Positions 43,326-52,987 of a stretch of 64,000 bases of DNA are shown here, piece by piece; position 1 is the stretch's first letter; each line of letters opens with the position of its first letter. The notes beneath the pieces were generated by a model that was not told where the DNA came from, did no database searches, and saw only the letters and a list, made by a program, of their open reading frames with translations. Source of the stretch: Arsenophonus sp046530735 (GTDB taxonomy: Bacteria; Pseudomonadota; Gammaproteobacteria; Enterobacterales; Enterobacteriaceae); assembly GCA_046530735.1 (NCBI GenBank), contig JBHEQV010000009.1, forward strand, positions 1 to 64,000, read 5' to 3'. The translations under genes were made by a program, and so were the position numbers.

Positions 43326-43823
43326 ATGCGCGATAGTTATCCACAATCTTTAAATTTCTTATTAAAAAAAAATAATTTTGATTCAAATACCTTACAAGCT
43401 ATTCAACAGCGCACACAGGCATTAATTAAACTTAATAATACTGTTATCAATCTACTTCCTATTGAGTTAAATGCTTGGTGTCGAGTCGCCAATTATCGTC
43501 AACATATTCTTATTCTAGAAGTTACAAATGCTAACCGAAAAGTACGACTAAACTATGAGCTTCCTGCACTACTCTCAACATTACGTAACACTATTTTACC
43601 ATCTTTATCTTCAATTAAGATAAAGATTAATCCATCATTATCATCTAAAAATTTTAAAAATTCCTTATCAATTCAGAAAATAGCTATAAAATCATCAAAA
43701 CAGATAATAAGCAATCTAAGCAAAGAGAGTGCAAAGACAATTCATAATCTAGCAAAAAGAAGTCCAAAAAAATTAAAGGATAAATTAGAACGTCTAGCTG
43801 CATTAGCTAGAGAGAATATCTAA
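43326..43823 (+). CDS. DUF721 / DciA-like protein
   Basis: A 165-residue protein of the DUF721 family, to which the DnaB-helicase operator DciA belongs. The N-terminal about 95 residues (LIKLNNTVINLLPIELNAWC, then LILEVTNANRKVRLNYELPA) carry the KH-like family pattern. The C-terminal part is lysine-rich with a coiled tendency (SPKKLKDKLERLAALAREN). TTGGAG lies upstream of the ATG. It is divergent from secM-secA and convergent with lpxC, a position known for this family in several Enterobacterales. Whether it loads helicase here, beside or in place of DnaC, cannot be decided from this window. Confidence 0.8.
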   Translation: MRDSYPQSLNFLLKKNNFDSNTLQAIQQRTQALIKLNNTVINLLPIELNAWCRVANYRQHILILEVTNANRKVRLNYELPALLSTLRNTILPSLSSIKIKINPSLSSKNFKNSLSIQKIAIKSSKQIISNLSKESAKTIHNLAKRSPKKLKDKLERLAALARENI

Positions 43824-43908
43824 GATTCTATAAATAAAGATCAGTGTTGAGTGAAAAGCATTAACAAAATATTGTAATAGAGAGAATAATCCACTAATCT
43901 AACATAAA

Positions 43909-43936
43909 GAGTATCTTGCTTAAGATAAGATATCTC
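43909..43936. terminator. Hairpin between convergent DUF721 gene and lpxC
   Basis: GAGTATCTT and AAGATATCTC pair with one bulged base around a short loop. T-rich tracts are weak on both sides. It overlaps the lpxC stop codon and could serve both convergent genes. Confidence 0.4.
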
Positions 43937-44852
43937 AGATTATTATTGTTAAAGGTGTTTTAAATGCAACTGGCATTTCAGATTCATCTTCGAAAGTGAC
44001 CATATCCCAAGCAGATTCTGTCGCTAAAACAGCCTGTAATAATTTGTTATTTAATGCATGACCTGCTTTGTACGCGGTAAAAGCACCAATGATATTATGA
44101 CCACACATAAATAAATCACCAATAGCATCTAGCGTTTTATGACGCACAAATTCATCTTCAAATCGCAAGCCATCTTCATTTAATACGCGATAATCATCAA
44201 TAACAATCGCACAATCAAAGCTACCGCCCAAGCATAACCCTTTAGATTGCAAGTACTCAATATCACGCATAAAACCAAACGTACGTGCACGGCTAATATC
44301 TCTAATAAAAGATTTTGCTGAAAAATCTAGTTTATAATGTTGAGTACTGCTATTAATAGCAGGATGATTAAAGTCGATAGTGAAATCTAAGGTAAATCCA
44401 TTATAAGGCGCTAGTTCCGCCCATTTATCGCCATCTGTAACTCGGACACTTTTTTTAATACGAAGAAATTTTTTGGCACTATTTAACTCTTCAATGCCTG
44501 CATCTAATAATAAAAATACAAAAGGGGCTGCACTCCCATCCATTATTGGGATTTCTGGTGCATCTATCTCAATTATAATATTGTCAATTCCAAGGCCTGC
44601 CAATGCAGCGTTCAGATGTTCTACAGTTGAAATACGTACATCATCTTCATTGACCAAACAAGTACATAGAATGGTATCACGTACCGATTTTGCTTTAGCC
44701 TGGAAATCAACTGGTGGATTTAAATCTGTACGGTGGTAGATGACACCGGTATTTGCCGGTGCTGGACGCAATGATAAAGTGACTTTTTTGCCAGTATGCA
44801 AACCGACGCCTGTCGCTTGAACAATACATTTTAGTGTCCTTTGTTTGATCAT
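43935..44852 (-). CDS. lpxC: UDP-3-O-acyl-N-acetylglucosamine deacetylase
   Basis: LpxC is a zinc amidase that catalyses the first committed step of lipid A synthesis. Two ATG codons stand in tandem (44855 and 44852). I use the second, which gives 305 residues and the family start MIKQRTLK. The zinc ligands are in STVEHLNAALAG (about His79) and RHKTLDAIGDLFMCGHNI (His and Asp), with the catalytic His in YKAGHALNN. The C-terminal tail (LTIII) differs from E. coli, where it is the FtsH degradation signal. It follows ftsZ by about 100 bp at the end of the dcw cluster. Confidence 0.97.
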   Translation of the reverse strand: MIKQRTLKCIVQATGVGLHTGKKVTLSLRPAPANTGVIYHRTDLNPPVDFQAKAKSVRDTILCTCLVNEDDVRISTVEHLNAALAGLGIDNIIIEIDAPEIPIMDGSAAPFVFLLLDAGIEELNSAKKFLRIKKSVRVTDGDKWAELAPYNGFTLDFTIDFNHPAINSSTQHYKLDFSAKSFIRDISRARTFGFMRDIEYLQSKGLCLGGSFDCAIVIDDYRVLNEDGLRFEDEFVRHKTLDAIGDLFMCGHNIIGAFTAYKAGHALNNKLLQAVLATESAWDMVTFEDESEMPVAFKTPLTIII

Positions 44853-44952
44853 CATTTTTTCTCATATCGTTAACTATCTTGCTCAATCCTCCTCCCTCCA
44901 ATAGCAGCAAGATATTTTAGCACAAAAAGCAGAGAAACCCATCAGTTGTTAA

Positions 44953-46119
44953 CTAATCAGCCTGTTTTCTCAAAAAGGCAGGAATATCAAGATAGTCCGG
45001 CTCCTTATTTAATTGCATATTTTGTTTATTTATCACTTTAGCAGCAGATTTTTCCTCTGTTAACGGCGTTATAGTCGGCATTAAGTTTTGCATATGCTGA
45101 TAACACTGTTCTAACGATGATTCTTGTGGTGTTTTGTTAGTAATCAACGTGATTTCTGGCCGCTTATTCATACCAATTCCTGTAGCAACTACGGTCACTC
45201 GCAACTCGTCATTCATTTCAGGATCCAGTGAAGTACCAATAACAACCGTTGAGTTATCTGATGCAAATGCACGAATGGTATTACCCACTGTTTCAAATTC
45301 ATCAAGCCGCAAATCAAAACCTGCAGTAATATTAACTAATACACCACGAGCGCCCGATAAATCGATATCTTCCAATAATGGGCTAGAAATTGCCATTTCT
45401 GCCGCTTCTTCAGCTCGATCTTCACCTTGTGCTACGCCTGATCCCATCATAGCATAACCCATTTCAGACATGACAGTACGAACGTCAGCAAAATCCACAT
45501 TCATTAAACCAGGACGAGTAATTAGCTCAGCAATACCTTGCACTGCGCCTTTTAGAACATCATTTGCGGCACCGAATGCATCTAGCAAAGAAATACCGCG
45601 CCCAAGTACTTTTAATAATTTATCATTCGGAATGGTAATTAAAGAATCAACATCCTTAGACAGTTCTGAGATCCCTGTTTCAGCAAATGCCATCCGTTTT
45701 TTACCTTCAAAGTTGAAAGGTTTGGTTACAACTGCTACCGTCAGTATACCAAGCTCTTTAGCAACTTCGGCTACAACAGGGGCTGCACCGGTGCCAGTAC
45801 CACCACCCATACCAGCAGCAATAAAGACCATATCTGCCCCATCAACCGCATTGTGCAAAGCTTCACGATCTTCTTCAGCGGCATCACGACCAACTTCAGG
45901 ATTTGCTCCTGCTCCCAAACCTTTTGTAATACCATTGCCAATCTGAATAGTTTGTCCTACTGCTGTTTTACGTAATGCCTGGGCATCCGTATTAACAGCA
46001 AAGAATTCAACACCTTCAATGCGTTCACGCACCATGTGTTCAACGGCATTACCACCGCCACCACCAACGCCGATGACTTTAATCACCGCGTTATTGGTTA
46101 ATTCCATTGGTTCAAACAT
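44953..46119 (-). CDS. ftsZ: Cell division GTPase FtsZ
   Basis: FtsZ is the tubulin-like GTPase that forms the division ring. The 388-residue product (E. coli 383) contains the tubulin signature GGGTGTG (105-111), the T7-loop NVDFADVRTVM, a variable linker and the C-terminal conserved peptide DIPAFLRKQAD (378-388) that binds FtsA and ZipA. GGAGAGATT directly precedes the ATG. ftsA lies 54 bp upstream. Open frames on the opposite strand in 45.1-45.9 kb are shadows of its even composition. Confidence 0.99.
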   Translation of the reverse strand: MFEPMELTNNAVIKVIGVGGGGGNAVEHMVRERIEGVEFFAVNTDAQALRKTAVGQTIQIGNGITKGLGAGANPEVGRDAAEEDREALHNAVDGADMVFIAAGMGGGTGTGAAPVVAEVAKELGILTVAVVTKPFNFEGKKRMAFAETGISELSKDVDSLITIPNDKLLKVLGRGISLLDAFGAANDVLKGAVQGIAELITRPGLMNVDFADVRTVMSEMGYAMMGSGVAQGEDRAEEAAEMAISSPLLEDIDLSGARGVLVNITAGFDLRLDEFETVGNTIRAFASDNSTVVIGTSLDPEMNDELRVTVVATGIGMNKRPEITLITNKTPQESSLEQCYQHMQNLMPTITPLTEEKSAAKVINKQNMQLNKEPDYLDIPAFLRKQAD

Positions 46120-46173
46120 AATCTCTCTCCGTTTTGTGCCTTATCTTAAGCGTAAGATTTGCTTCTTACAAAA

Positions 46174-47430
46174 TTAAAATTCTTTTTTCAGCCAACTAGT
46201 GATTTTATGAAACCAACTGCTCACTGATGTACACTTATCCATTTCAGTTTCATTCCCAAGATAGGTCTGTTTTCCATAATGCAGAAGCCCCACAGTTGTG
46301 GAATAATAAGGCTCCTGTGCATAGTCCGTTAACCCAGTTATATTTAATGGTTTACCGATGCGTACTTGAGTATGAAATACTCTTTGGGCACATTCGACTA
46401 GACCATCAATTTGAGCACCTCCTCCTGTTATGACAATGCCCGCTGCCAGATGATGTTTAATACTTTGTTGACGTAATTGTTCTTGCAATTTTAAAATCTC
46501 GTCATTTACTAAGTTTAGCAACTCTGTATAACGTGGCTCAATAACTTCAGCTAATGTTTGGCGTTGTAAACTTCTTGGTGGCCGACCACCTACACTTGGT
46601 ACTTCAACATTTTCGTCTTTACTAACAATAGTACCTAATGCGCATCCATGGCGAACTTTTATTATTTCAGCATCGCTTGGGGGGGTACCAAATGCATAAG
46701 CAATATCATTTGTTACGACATTGCCAGCATAGGGTATAACCTTGATATGGCGAAGTGCACCGCCAGTATAAACGGCTATATCCATAGTTCCACCGCCAAT
46801 ATCGACAACACATACCCCCAATTCACACTCATCTTCCGTTAAAACAGAATAACTTGATGCTAAACCGGAAAAAATTAATTGATCTACTTTTAAGCCACAG
46901 CATTCAACTGCTTTAATAATATTTTTAGCCGTATCATTATGGCAAGTAATCAGATGCACTTTGGCTTGCATACGTACACCTGAAAGTCCTACTGGATTTT
47001 TAATTCCTTCTTGATAATCAATTGCATATTCTTGTGGAATAACATGTAAAATTCTATGTTCATCACGAATCCGAACAGATTTAGCTGTATGGACAACGCT
47101 ATCTACATCATCTTGAGTAACTTCATCCTCAGAAATAGGCACCATACCTATTTCATTCTGGCAACTAACATGTTTACCAGAAAGCGCCAGATAAACCGAT
47201 GATATTTGGCAATCTGCCATTAATTCTGCTTGATCAACAGTTCGTTGCACACATTTAATAACAGATTCTAAATCATTTACACCGCCTTTATCCATTCCTC
47301 GCGATAGACAATTGCCAATACCAATAATATTTACCACCCCATCAGGTAGGAGCTCACCAACCAGCGCAGAAACTTTAGAAGTTCCAATTTCAAGACCAAC
47401 TACTAATTTTCTGTCTGTCATTTTAATCAT
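46174..47430 (-). CDS. ftsA: Cell division protein FtsA
   Basis: FtsA is an actin-like ATPase that tethers FtsZ to the membrane and recruits later division proteins. The 418 residues (E. coli 420) include GLEIGTSKVSALVGE, the 1C domain, VVDIGGGTMDIAVYTGG, and the C-terminal amphipathic membrane-targeting helix (WFHKITSWLKKEF). It is among the most conserved proteins of the window. The order ftsQ-ftsA-ftsZ is intact with short gaps. Confidence 0.98.
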   Translation of the reverse strand: MIKMTDRKLVVGLEIGTSKVSALVGELLPDGVVNIIGIGNCLSRGMDKGGVNDLESVIKCVQRTVDQAELMADCQISSVYLALSGKHVSCQNEIGMVPISEDEVTQDDVDSVVHTAKSVRIRDEHRILHVIPQEYAIDYQEGIKNPVGLSGVRMQAKVHLITCHNDTAKNIIKAVECCGLKVDQLIFSGLASSYSVLTEDECELGVCVVDIGGGTMDIAVYTGGALRHIKVIPYAGNVVTNDIAYAFGTPPSDAEIIKVRHGCALGTIVSKDENVEVPSVGGRPPRSLQRQTLAEVIEPRYTELLNLVNDEILKLQEQLRQQSIKHHLAAGIVITGGGAQIDGLVECAQRVFHTQVRIGKPLNITGLTDYAQEPYYSTTVGLLHYGKQTYLGNETEMDKCTSVSSWFHKITSWLKKEF

Positions 47431-47479
47431 TATTATTTGCCTGTATCTATTCAGTCAATAGTCTCAAAACTACTTTAAT

Positions 47480-48277
47480 TCAATGTGTAATAGATTTGTC
47501 TAAAAGTGGTAACCAACCTACCGCAGCACCGCTAGCATATCGTAAATCTATGTATCCAATACGTTTATCTGTAATTTGTTTTAAAAGTGGATAAATCTCA
47601 ACAAAACGGTTTAATCGTTTTTTAATATCCTGTTTACCTATATTTAATCGAATATCATTATTTAAAACTAATTGCCATGCACGTCGTGAACTCATTGATA
47701 CTGACTTAATGTTAAAATTATAGGACGCTAACTGCTGTTGTATAGCACGATACATTTCTAATATTTCTTGCTGACTACCTTGTGGACCATATAACTTCAA
47801 AAAATTACTTTTAACATTTAGTAATGCTGGTAAGCTAAAAACAATGCCTTCTGCATTAATAAAAGAGATATCATTCCATTTAGCATAAGGTTTGTATTCC
47901 ACTAAATGAATTTTTAGTTCATCCGGCCATTGTTTACGTACCATAACTTTCCTTATCCATGGCATTGTTTTTATTTCATCCTGGATCGCATTTATGTTTA
48001 TAGTCATAAACGTAGCCGGCATACCTAGTGTCAATATTGCTTTTCTAATATTATCATCACGGGTATAATGGCGTTCTCCAGTGATCACTAGTTTGGATAT
48101 AGGAAATCTATTAACATTTTTCATCCAATTTAACACCATCCACACACTCCATATAATGGTACACAATACTATCAAAAAGAAGACAATACCTGCCAAATAA
48201 GAACCATTACTTCGGCCTGCATCGTTTTGATGCTCTTTATGCTCTTTATTATGAACGTTCAGTGATGCCTGCGGCAT
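47480..48277 (-). CDS. ftsQ: Cell division protein FtsQ
   Basis: FtsQ is a bitopic divisome protein linking FtsA/FtsK to FtsL-FtsB. I start at the ATG at 48277 (265 residues), because MPQASLN aligns with MSQAALN of E. coli and GGAG lies 10 bases upstream. The GTG at 48286 would be directly on that site. A membrane helix (about 28-50) is followed by the POTRA domain (SKLVITGERHYTRDDNI) and the beta domain (QWPDELKIHLVEYKPYAKWND). The C-terminal extension seen in E. coli is short here. It overlaps ddlB by 29 bp. Confidence 0.96.
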   Translation of the reverse strand: MPQASLNVHNKEHKEHQNDAGRSNGSYLAGIVFFLIVLCTIIWSVWMVLNWMKNVNRFPISKLVITGERHYTRDDNIRKAILTLGMPATFMTININAIQDEIKTMPWIRKVMVRKQWPDELKIHLVEYKPYAKWNDISFINAEGIVFSLPALLNVKSNFLKLYGPQGSQQEILEMYRAIQQQLASYNFNIKSVSMSSRRAWQLVLNNDIRLNIGKQDIKKRLNRFVEIYPLLKQITDKRIGYIDLRYASGAAVGWLPLLDKSITH

Positions 48278-49205
48278 ATTTTGCACACTCCGCCAATTCC
48301 AAAATCTTTTTAACTAACTGTGAAAAACTTATTCCTGCTTGTTTTGCAGCCATGGGGACCAAACTATGATTAGTCATGCCAGGTGAGGTATTAATTTCTA
48401 ATAAATAAAAAATACCATTGTTATCTCTCATTACATCAACGCGTCCCCAACCAGTGCAACCAACCGCTTTATAAGCCGTTAGCGCTAATTGATTCAATTG
48501 CTCTTCTTCTTCAGTCTTTAATCCACTAGGACAAAAATATTGTGTTTTATTAGAAATATATTTAGCATTATAATCAAAAAAAACACCTCCAGGTTGAATA
48601 CGAATTGATGGCAATACCTGCTCTCCTACAATTGCCACAGTATATTCAGGTCCATTCAGCCATTTCTCAATCAGAGCATTTTTGTCATAATGAAAAGCAA
48701 ATTCTAGAGCTGCTCTTAATTCAGTCAAACTGATTACTTTTTTCATACCAACGCTTGAACCTTCAAGACTTGGTTTTACAATAAGCGGTAACTCCAAATG
48801 AGAAACAAACTCAAAAAGCATTTCATCTGACATCATTGCTAGCTGTTGTTTATTTATAGCTATATAGGATGAAACCGGCAAATCTATCCCCGCCCATAAC
48901 TGCTTGGTACGTAACTTATCCATTGAAAGTGATGAAGCTAAAACACCACTACCGGTATAGGGTAAACTTAAAAATTCTAAAACACCTTGCACCGTACCAT
49001 CTTCACCACCACGTCCATGTAAAGCAATAAAAACTCTATTATAACCAGCTTCTTTTAATTTAATAATAGGAAAATATTTAATATCAACTGGATAGGCATC
49101 TATTCCAGCATTACATAAGGCATTTACTATCTCCTCACCAGATTGCAGTGACACCTTTCTTTCGGCCGAATTTCCGCCTAAAAGTACGGCAACTTTATCA
49201 GCCAT
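48249..49205 (-). CDS. ddlB: D-alanine--D-alanine ligase B
   Basis: DdlB joins two D-Ala with ATP to make the end of the peptidoglycan stem peptide. I use the ATG at 49205 (318 residues; E. coli 306), since MADKVAVLLGGNSAERKVSL is the family start and GAGAG lies in front. The frame can be opened five codons earlier. ATP-grasp motifs include HGRGGEDGTVQG, PSLEGSSVGM, EKWLNGPEYTVAIVGE and EINTSPGMTNHSLVP. It overlaps murC by 8 bp (ATGGCTGA) and ftsQ by 29 bp, tight coupling typical of this cluster. Confidence 0.97.
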   Translation of the reverse strand: MADKVAVLLGGNSAERKVSLQSGEEIVNALCNAGIDAYPVDIKYFPIIKLKEAGYNRVFIALHGRGGEDGTVQGVLEFLSLPYTGSGVLASSLSMDKLRTKQLWAGIDLPVSSYIAINKQQLAMMSDEMLFEFVSHLELPLIVKPSLEGSSVGMKKVISLTELRAALEFAFHYDKNALIEKWLNGPEYTVAIVGEQVLPSIRIQPGGVFFDYNAKYISNKTQYFCPSGLKTEEEEQLNQLALTAYKAVGCTGWGRVDVMRDNNGIFYLLEINTSPGMTNHSLVPMAAKQAGISFSQLVKKILELAECAKYAAGITERS

Positions 49206-50676
49206 AATACTTTCTCTCATTTGTTAGGATTGGCCGTAAATCTGTGTCAGCCAAATTACGTGCTATTTTGTCGATATTACCAGCTCCCTGTATAAGTATT
49301 AGGTCGTTATCTTCTATAATTTGTGCTAATGTTTCGCTAATTTGGTTATGCTCAAAGATAAAAATAGGATCTAATTTGCCTCGATTGCGAATTGTTCGAC
49401 ATAATGATCGACTATCCGCACCAGAGATAGGTTCTTCTCCTGCCGGATAGACATCTAGCATTAACAATACATCAACCTGCTCTAAAATATTAGCAAAATC
49501 ATCATATAAATCACGTGTACGAGTATATCTGTGTGGTTGAAAAACCATCACGATACGTTTATCTGGCCATCCTTCTTTTGCTGCTTTAATAGTAGCATTA
49601 ACTTCTGTTGGATGGTGACCATAATCATCCACCAACATAACACTACCTTTTTTTCCATTAACATCAGATAAAAGAAAATTACCTAAAAAATCAAAACGTC
49701 GCCCCGTACCTTGAAATTTTTCTAGTGCAGTTAAAATAATACTATCATCAATTCCTTCTTCAGTTGCTACTGCAATAGCTGCAGTTGCATTTAATGCATT
49801 ATGACGCCCAGGTATATTTAAGGTAAAAGCTAAATCAGTTCGGTTTTCTCGTGCTACAGTAAAGAAATCTTGATTGCCGCGTTGTCTATAAGATGTAATA
49901 CGGAGATCTGCGTCATCACTAAAGCCATAAGTGGTAATATAACGTCCTATTTGAGGTAATAGCGAACGCACAACAGGATCATCAATACATAAGACAGCCC
50001 GACCATAAAATGGTAGATTGTGTAAGAAACTAATGAAAGTCTGTTTTAGTTTCTCAAAATCATCATCATAAGTTTTCATGTGATCTGCTTCAATATTTGT
50101 TATAACAGCAACTAGTGGTTGTAAATGCAAAAAAGAAGCATCACTCTCATCAGCTTCTGCAATTAAATAGCGGCTAGTCCCTAAACGTGCATGTACCCCT
50201 GCTGCTTTTACTAATCCGCCATTAATAAAAGTTGGATCTAAACCGGCTTGTGCATAGATGGTAGCAATTATAGCGGTAGTTGTTGTTTTTCCATGAGTTC
50301 CTGCAATAGCAATCCCATAACGAAAACGCATCAATTCCGCTAACATTTCAGCGCGTTGAATAACTGGAATACCAGCTTCGCGTGCAGCAATAATTTCTAG
50401 ATTATCAGCAGCTATTGCCGTAGATACAACAACAACACAAGCATTTGCAACATTCTCTGGTTGGTGATTAAAATAAATTTTTGCACCAAGCTCTATTAAT
50501 TGCTCAGTAACTGTATTAGGTAATAAATCAGAACCACTAATTTCATAACCTTCGTTAACCAATACTTCAGCAATACCTCCCATGCCAGCACCAGCAATTC
50601 CAATAAAATGAATATGCCTAACCCGACGCATTTCAGGCACTGTTGCTCTTAATTTGGCTAATTCTTGTCTATTCAC
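49198..50676 (-). CDS. murC: UDP-N-acetylmuramate--L-alanine ligase, GTG start
   Basis: MurC adds L-Ala to UDP-MurNAc, the first stem-peptide step. I place the start at a GTG at 50676, giving 492 residues (E. coli 491). There VNRQELAKLRATVPEMRR aligns with MNTQQLAKLRSIVPEMRR, and the gap of 56 bp to murG resembles E. coli. Longer frames from TTG 50724 or ATG 50712 would add residues with no counterpart. Motifs: HFIGIAGAGMGGIAEVL (nucleotide), GTHGKTTTTAI (P-loop), and the C-terminal HPTEVNATI and QPHRYTRTRDL. Confidence 0.93.
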   Translation of the reverse strand: MNRQELAKLRATVPEMRRVRHIHFIGIAGAGMGGIAEVLVNEGYEISGSDLLPNTVTEQLIELGAKIYFNHQPENVANACVVVVSTAIAADNLEIIAAREAGIPVIQRAEMLAELMRFRYGIAIAGTHGKTTTTAIIATIYAQAGLDPTFINGGLVKAAGVHARLGTSRYLIAEADESDASFLHLQPLVAVITNIEADHMKTYDDDFEKLKQTFISFLHNLPFYGRAVLCIDDPVVRSLLPQIGRYITTYGFSDDADLRITSYRQRGNQDFFTVARENRTDLAFTLNIPGRHNALNATAAIAVATEEGIDDSIILTALEKFQGTGRRFDFLGNFLLSDVNGKKGSVMLVDDYGHHPTEVNATIKAAKEGWPDKRIVMVFQPHRYTRTRDLYDDFANILEQVDVLLMLDVYPAGEEPISGADSRSLCRTIRNRGKLDPIFIFEHNQISETLAQIIEDNDLILIQGAGNIDKIARNLADTDLRPILTNERKYYG

Positions 50677-50732
50677 TTTACTTTTCACTATTTCTATCGA
50701 TGATTTCAACATTTTTAAATACAAAATTGGTT

Positions 50733-51800
50733 TTATTTAGCAACTTCAATTAATGTTACAGCTACGCGTTTAGTTGCGTCTGTAATCGATATCGCTCGCG
50801 CTTTTTTTGCCATATCCAATAACTGTGGCCGCGACCATTGTCTTAATAGATTTACCAACGTGTTCGTTGAAAATTGCGGTTGCTCAATAATTTTCGCTGC
50901 TCCAGCCTTTTCTAATGGTAACGCATTCCAATACTGTTGCCGATCTTTATGCTGGAATGGAATAAAAATTGCTGGTAAGCCTGCAGCAGCAACTTCACTA
51001 ACCGTTAAAGCACCTGCGCGACAAACAATGATATCAGCCCAGGCATAAGCCTTAGCTATATCATCAATAAATTCAGTTACTTTATAAATATCTGATTTAC
51101 CACATAACTTTTTATATAAAGTTTCTGTCATTTGCTGAGCACCTTTGCCTGCTTGATGCCAAATGATCACTTTCCCATCTAATTTAGCCGCAACTTCGGG
51201 TAATATTCGATTTAAAATTCTTGCCCCTTGACTACCACCTATAACCAAAATTCGAATAGCACCATCACGATTAATTAAGCGTTCTTCAGGTTCAGGTAAA
51301 GCTAATACTGCTTCACGAACTGGGTTTCCGACTACCGTAGCATTAGAGAAGGCACTTGGAAATGCTTGTAAAACACGCTTGGCAATTTTAGCCAACCAAC
51401 GATTGGTTAATCCTGGTATCCCATTTTGTTCATGCAATACAATTGGAATATTAGATAACCATGCAGCAATACCGCCAGGGCCAGAAACATATCCTCCCAT
51501 ACCTAATACAACATCAGGTTTATAACGCTGCATAATTATTTTCGCCTGCTTTATTGCTTTAATAACTTTAAACGGTGCTAACAGTACTGCTTTGATACCT
51601 TTACCACGTAAACCTGAAATTTTTATAAATTCAATTTCAATGCCATGCTTAGGAACTAAATCTGCCTCCATTCGATCAGCGGTTCCTAACCAAAGAACAT
51701 CCCAGCCTTGTAGCTTTAGATAATTAGCTACTGCTAGTCCTGGAAAAACATGCCCTCCAGTGCCGCCTGCCATCACTAGTAGGCGTTTTGGTTGGCTCAT
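50733..51800 (-). CDS. murG: UDP-GlcNAc:lipid I N-acetylglucosaminyltransferase
   Basis: MurG transfers GlcNAc onto lipid I at the inner face of the membrane, making lipid II. The 355 residues (E. coli 355) show the GT28 fold: AGGTGGHVFPGLAVA near the N-terminus, the GMGGYVSGPGG loop, HEQNGIPGLTNRWLA, and the UDP-GlcNAc site GGSQGARILN with CRAGALTVSEVAAAGLPAIFIP. It overlaps the ftsW stop by 4 bp (ATGA). Confidence 0.98.
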   Translation of the reverse strand: MSQPKRLLVMAGGTGGHVFPGLAVANYLKLQGWDVLWLGTADRMEADLVPKHGIEIEFIKISGLRGKGIKAVLLAPFKVIKAIKQAKIIMQRYKPDVVLGMGGYVSGPGGIAAWLSNIPIVLHEQNGIPGLTNRWLAKIAKRVLQAFPSAFSNATVVGNPVREAVLALPEPEERLINRDGAIRILVIGGSQGARILNRILPEVAAKLDGKVIIWHQAGKGAQQMTETLYKKLCGKSDIYKVTEFIDDIAKAYAWADIIVCRAGALTVSEVAAAGLPAIFIPFQHKDRQQYWNALPLEKAGAAKIIEQPQFSTNTLVNLLRQWSRPQLLDMAKKARAISITDATKRVAVTLIEVAK

Positions 51801-52987
51801 TTCGTTCTCCTTATAAATGCTTGCGCTCTCTTAAGGCGTGTTTCAAAATCGATACGTAATAAGATAGCTATAGCAATAAACATAATTAATAGGCTAGAAC
51901 CACCATAGCTAATTAACGGTAGTGTCAACCCTTTAGTTGGTAACATTCCTGCTGCTGCGCCAACATGAACTAACGCTTGGAAAGTGAAGCAGATACCGAT
52001 TGAGCAAGCTAAATAACCAGAGAAATGTTGTTTTGCATCTAACGCCCGTTTGCCAATCATCATGCTGCGAAAAGCAACGAAAAATAACATTAAAAGCACT
52101 AATAGAACACCGATATAACCTAGTTCTTCCGCTAAAACTGAGAAAATAAAATCAGTATGTGCTTCAGGCAAATATTCTAATTTTTGAATAGAGTTACCTA
52201 AACCTTGACCCCATAGTTCACCTCGTCCAAACGCCATTAAAGATTGTGTTAATTGATAGCCACTGGCAAAAGGATCTGCCCATGGATTGATAAAAGAGGT
52301 TATTCGACGTAAACGATAAGGCTTTAAATAGATCGAGCCAATAACACCTATCACACAAATAACAATACTGATAATAAACGGTGCTAATCTAGCACCTGAA
52401 AGGAATAGCAATGCTAAAGTTGTCACAACCAATACAATTACTGTACCTAAATCAGGCTGTAATAGCAGCAGAATAGCCATTAATATTAAAATGCACATCA
52501 GTTTAATAAAGCCTAAAAATCGTGTTCGTACCTCATCAGTTTTTCTAACTAAATAACTGGATACATAGCAAAATAGGGCTAATTTTGCGATTTCAGCTGG
52601 CTGTATACGAACAATACCGATATTAATCCAACGAGAGGCACCATTAACTGAGCTACCGGCAACCAATACCACTAATAACAGTATTAAAGCAGTTATTAAT
52701 AATAAAAAATTATATTTTTCCCATCGCACCATTGGAATATTTAAGACTAATAAAGACAAACAAAATGATAAAACCAGATAGACAACATCACGTTTAGCAA
52801 AGAAAAAAGGATCTTGTGTTAAACGCTGCCCAAGCGGCATTGAAGCTGATGTCACCATAATAAAACCAATTATAGCCAAACATAATGTAAGCCAAACTAA
52901 GGTACGATCATAAAGGATTTTATCCAGAATATCATTATTAGGTTCACCGTCAGCCCAACTTGTTAGTCGTTTTAAGTTAAACATCAT
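51797..52987 (-). CDS. ftsW: SEDS peptidoglycan polymerase FtsW
   Basis: FtsW is the polytopic SEDS glycosyltransferase that works with FtsI at the septum. The 396 residues contain about ten hydrophobic segments and the SEDS signatures GSSVNGASRWINIG, QPAEIAKLALFCYVS, QPDLGTVIVL, FASGYQLTQSLMAFGRGELWGQGLG and AHTDFIFSVLAEELG. The N-terminal cytosolic part is shorter than in E. coli (414 residues). Its ATG shares one base with the murD stop (TAATG). A second ATG follows directly. Confidence 0.97.
   Translation of the reverse strand: MMFNLKRLTSWADGEPNNDILDKILYDRTLVWLTLCLAIIGFIMVTSASMPLGQRLTQDPFFFAKRDVVYLVLSFCLSLLVLNIPMVRWEKYNFLLLITALILLLVVLVAGSSVNGASRWINIGIVRIQPAEIAKLALFCYVSSYLVRKTDEVRTRFLGFIKLMCILILMAILLLLQPDLGTVIVLVVTTLALLFLSGARLAPFIISIVICVIGVIGSIYLKPYRLRRITSFINPWADPFASGYQLTQSLMAFGRGELWGQGLGNSIQKLEYLPEAHTDFIFSVLAEELGYIGVLLVLLMLFFVAFRSMMIGKRALDAKQHFSGYLACSIGICFTFQALVHVGAAAGMLPTKGLTLPLISYGGSSLLIMFIAIAILLRIDFETRLKRAQAFIRRTK

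Noticed and set aside
45134..45946. Two long plus-strand frames opposite ftsZ
   Set aside because: They are antisense to the strongly conserved ftsZ and result from its codon composition.
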